A stretch of DNA of 15,423 bases, taken from Armatimonadota bacterium (GTDB lineage Bacteria > Armatimonadota > Hebobacteria > Hebobacterales > WVXJ01). The stretch spans positions 1 through 15,423 of the forward strand of contig WVXJ01000106.1 in assembly GCA_011773575.1 (NCBI GenBank), read 5' to 3'. This document shows positions 13,592-15,423 of the stretch, one piece after another (within the stretch, counting starts at the first letter, position 1; the number at the start of each line of letters is the position of its first letter). The position numbers and the translations under genes were made by a program. Under the pieces are notes generated by a model that saw only the letters and a program-made list of their open reading frames with translations, ran no database searches and was not told the origin of the DNA.

Positions 13592-13620
13592 ATTATACGG
13601 GCTGATGGCTGCCAGGTCAA
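13592..13620 (-). promoter_or_regulatory. rex promoter
   Basis: On the minus strand TTGACC (13620-13615) and TATAAT (13597-13592) are separated by exactly 17 bp, matching 11 of 12 consensus positions. Initiation near 13585 gives a leader of about 43 nt to GTG 13542. The -35 also supplies the TTG that makes the open frame look longer. Confidence 0.8.
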
Positions 13621-13624
13621 CAGG

Positions 13625-13653
13625 TTGAAGCCGAAGTGTTCGCCTGTTATAAT
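13625..13653 (+). promoter_or_regulatory. eno promoter with extended -10
   Basis: TTGAAG (13625-13630) and TATAAT (13648-13653) are 17 bp apart, with TGT before the -10. Initiation near 13660 gives a leader of about 27 nt to GTG 13687. Its -35 lies 4 bp from the -35 of rex on the other strand, and TCAAC-AG-GTTGA (13617-13628) makes the junction symmetrical. Confidence 0.8.
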
Positions 13654-13686
13654 CCCCTGCAGATTTCATCCCAGGAGGCCTGACTA

Positions 13687-14967
13687 GTGAAGATTGCGGA
13701 GATTACGGCGCGAGAAATACTTGATTCCCGCGGCCACCCCACCATAGAAACAGATGTAATCCTGGAGAATGGAGCCGTGGGCCGGGCGGCGGTTCCCTCT
13801 GGTGCTTCCACCGGCGCACATGAGGCTTTGGAGCTCCGGGACGGTGACGCAAAGCGCTATAGCAGTAAGGGCGTAAAGAAGGCTGTCCAGAATGTTACTG
13901 AGACCATTGCCCCGCGACTTGTGGGGATGGATGCCGCCGCTCAGAAGAAGATTGACACACTCCTGCTCTCTCTCGACGGGACTCCCAATAAGTCCAAACT
14001 CGGCGCAAATGCAATACTTGGAGTGAGTCTGGCGGTGGCGAAGGCGGCCGCGGTTGCTCAAGGTAAACGGCTATTTGCATATCTGGGCGGAGAAGAGGCG
14101 AGAGTTCTACCGGTTCCCATGATGAATATCGTGAATGGCGGCGAACATGCGGACAATAACCTGGACATTCAGGAGTTCATGATCGTGCCAATAGGCGGGG
14201 CAAGTTACTCGGAGGCCCTGCGGACAGGGGTTGAGACCTTCCATGCTCTCAAGAAAGTGCTGCAGAAGCGCAGCCTGAACACCGGAGTGGGTGATGAAGG
14301 CGGGTTCGCCCCCATGCTGAACTCGAACGAAGAAGCCCTGGAGATGATTGTCGAGGCCATCGCCGCGGCCGGCTATGGGGCCGGCAAGGATGTGGCAATT
14401 GCGCTGGACGCCGCCGCCAGTGAGTTCTGCGAGAACGGCAGATACCTTCTGCGCGGTGAGGGCAGGGAGTTCGATGCTGATGGGATGATCGAATATTACA
14501 GCGGACTGGCGGGGAAATACCCTATCATCTCCATTGAAGACGGCCTGTCGGAAGACGATTGGGAAGGTTGGGAGCGGCTGACGAAAGCCTTGGGAGGCCG
14601 GCTCCAACTGGTAGGGGATGATCTCTTTGTAACCAATCCGGAGAGGCTGAAGCGAGGTATTGAGCAGAAGGTGGCAAACAGCATCCTCATCAAGGTCAAC
14701 CAGATTGGCTCCCTCGGTGAAACCCTGGAGACGATCGAGATGGCCGGAAAGGCTGGTTACACGACGGTCATCTCACATCGGTCCGGAGAGACCGAAGACA
14801 GCACGATTTCGGATTTGGCCGTGGCTACCAATGCCGGGCAGATCAAGACCGGCGCTCCTTGTCGAGGAGAGCGCACCGCCAAATACAACCAACTCTTGCG
14901 CATAGAAGAAGAACTCGGCGAGGCCGCGCGCTTCGGCGGCAGAGAGGTCTTTCGCCACTTGCGCTGA
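13687..14967 (+). CDS. eno: Enolase (phosphopyruvate hydratase)
   Basis: The 426-residue enzyme interconverts 2-phosphoglycerate and phosphoenolpyruvate in glycolysis. Magnesium ligands Asp241 (ALDAAASE), Glu284 (SIEDGLSEDDW) and Asp311 (LVGDDLFVTN) are present. So are Glu163 (QEFM), the acid/base residues Glu204 (GDEGGFAP) and Lys336 (LIKVNQIGSL), and the SHRSGETED loop (363-371). The C-terminus has KTGAPCRGERTAKYNQLLRIEEEL; Cys392 and Gly394 stand where Ser-Arg-Ser is common, a minor variation. Length is normal. GTG is the start codon, with AGGAGG (13673-13678) 8 nt upstream and a strong promoter before it; no ATG lies nearby in frame. It is divergent from rex, so a glycolysis gene sits next to an NADH sensor. 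No clear terminator separates it from the next gene. Confidence 0.98.
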   Translation: MKIAEITAREILDSRGHPTIETDVILENGAVGRAAVPSGASTGAHEALELRDGDAKRYSSKGVKKAVQNVTETIAPRLVGMDAAAQKKIDTLLLSLDGTPNKSKLGANAILGVSLAVAKAAAVAQGKRLFAYLGGEEARVLPVPMMNIVNGGEHADNNLDIQEFMIVPIGGASYSEALRTGVETFHALKKVLQKRSLNTGVGDEGGFAPMLNSNEEALEMIVEAIAAAGYGAGKDVAIALDAAASEFCENGRYLLRGEGREFDADGMIEYYSGLAGKYPIISIEDGLSEDDWEGWERLTKALGGRLQLVGDDLFVTNPERLKRGIEQKVANSILIKVNQIGSLGETLETIEMAGKAGYTTVISHRSGETEDSTISDLAVATNAGQIKTGAPCRGERTAKYNQLLRIEEELGEAARFGGREVFRHLR

Positions 14968-15096
14968 CTTGCAGCCGCGGTTCCCGGCGTAAGCGAGGTT
15001 CTTCTTTCCGTAACATATTCTTCATTCATTTCGGCTAGTCTTGAAGGCGAGAGGAACCCGATACCATCCAGCGCAATTCGGAGGAGGTAAAGGAGA

Positions 15097-15423
15097 ATGA
15101 GGTTCATCCTGAAGATGACCGGTATCATATTACTGCTCGGCGTGATGTTGCTGTCGATAACCGCCGGCTGCGGAGAAAAGACCGGACAGGCAACCGGCCC
15201 GACCACGACCGGACCGAGTGGCGCCGTGAAAGAGATACGCGTGTTGGTTCCCTGTGGTCAGATGGGGCCTTTCTACGACATTAAGCCGCTCTTCGAAAAG
15301 GCCAACCCGGACGTCAAGATAGATGAGAGTGTGGAAAATATTGACGTAATCACCAACAAGATCTTGGACGGTATTGAAAAGGCCGAAGTCTTCATGTCCA
15401 TGGGAGATAGAGAAGTCACCATG
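15097..15423 (+). CDS. ModA-like ABC transporter solute-binding lipoprotein, C-terminus beyond window
   Basis: From ATG 15097 the frame is open to the window edge (109 codons). AAGGAGA stands just before the start. Residues 1-24 are a lipoprotein signal peptide (MRFILK, hydrophobic stretch, ITAG) with lipidated Cys25. A Thr/Gly/Pro-rich tether (about 29-44) follows, then the start of a type II periplasmic-binding fold: IRVLVPCGQMGPFYDIKPLF (49-68), FEKANPDVKI and AEVFMSMGDREV. The last resembles the 'aDvfasa' position of molybdate-binding ModA proteins, so an oxyanion or metal ligand is likely. The rest of the domain is needed to decide. The gap after eno (14968-15096) shows no firm promoter or terminator. 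Confidence 0.75.
   Translation, partial: MRFILKMTGIILLLGVMLLSITAGCGEKTGQATGPTTTGPSGAVKEIRVLVPCGQMGPFYDIKPLFEKANPDVKIDESVENIDVITNKILDGIEKAEVFMSMGDREVTM

Overview
The window reads as ordinary chromosome of a free-living bacterium with moderately high GC. It has no phage, IS, CRISPR or rRNA/tRNA genes that I can recognise. A Rex redox repressor, a DAHP synthase with an N-terminal ferredoxin-like domain, a DUF151 nuclease next to rho, and a Gfo/Idh plus TIM-barrel sugar pair point away from Proteobacteria. They suggest a deep-branching Gram-positive-like or candidate lineage; Armatimonadota is my low-confidence guess.

The left half is transcribed entirely leftward. In transcription order it holds: a zinc-ribbon multi-pass membrane protein (7618-6446); an M23 coiled-coil murein hydrolase or hydrolase activator (6182-5043); a 511-nt gap that appears to be the long leader of rho; rho (4531-3257); a bifunctional nuclease family protein; aroF; a SAM methyltransferase overlapping aroF; and a secreted DUF4932-like protein cut by the left edge. 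Rho, the nuclease, aroF and the methyltransferase are packed closely enough to be one operon.

The right half is mostly rightward. A Gfo/Idh/MocA dehydrogenase, a xylose-isomerase-like TIM-barrel enzyme, an orphan MalK/UgpC-type ABC ATPase and PRPP synthetase (prs) follow each other. This looks like a sugar uptake and oxidation cluster followed by a nucleotide precursor gene. An XRE regulator with a degenerate LexA-like C-terminal domain then has its own promoter. Convergent to it, and divergent from enolase, lies rex. The window ends in the first 109 codons of a ModA-like solute-binding lipoprotein.

The most informative signals are regulatory. The rex/eno intergenic region has two near-consensus sigma70-type promoters back to back. 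A Rex-box palindrome lies just downstream of the rex -10, which predicts redox autoregulation. The XRE gene has a perfect 13-bp palindrome between its -35 and -10, a likely self-operator. Several promoters carry a TGn extension of the -10. In rex and the XRE gene the longest open frame begins inside the -35 box, so the true starts are downstream. I found no clearly undescribed system; the best candidates are the degenerate XRE-LexA-like regulator, the rho leader, and a 38-codon small ORF in the leader of the DUF4932-like gene.
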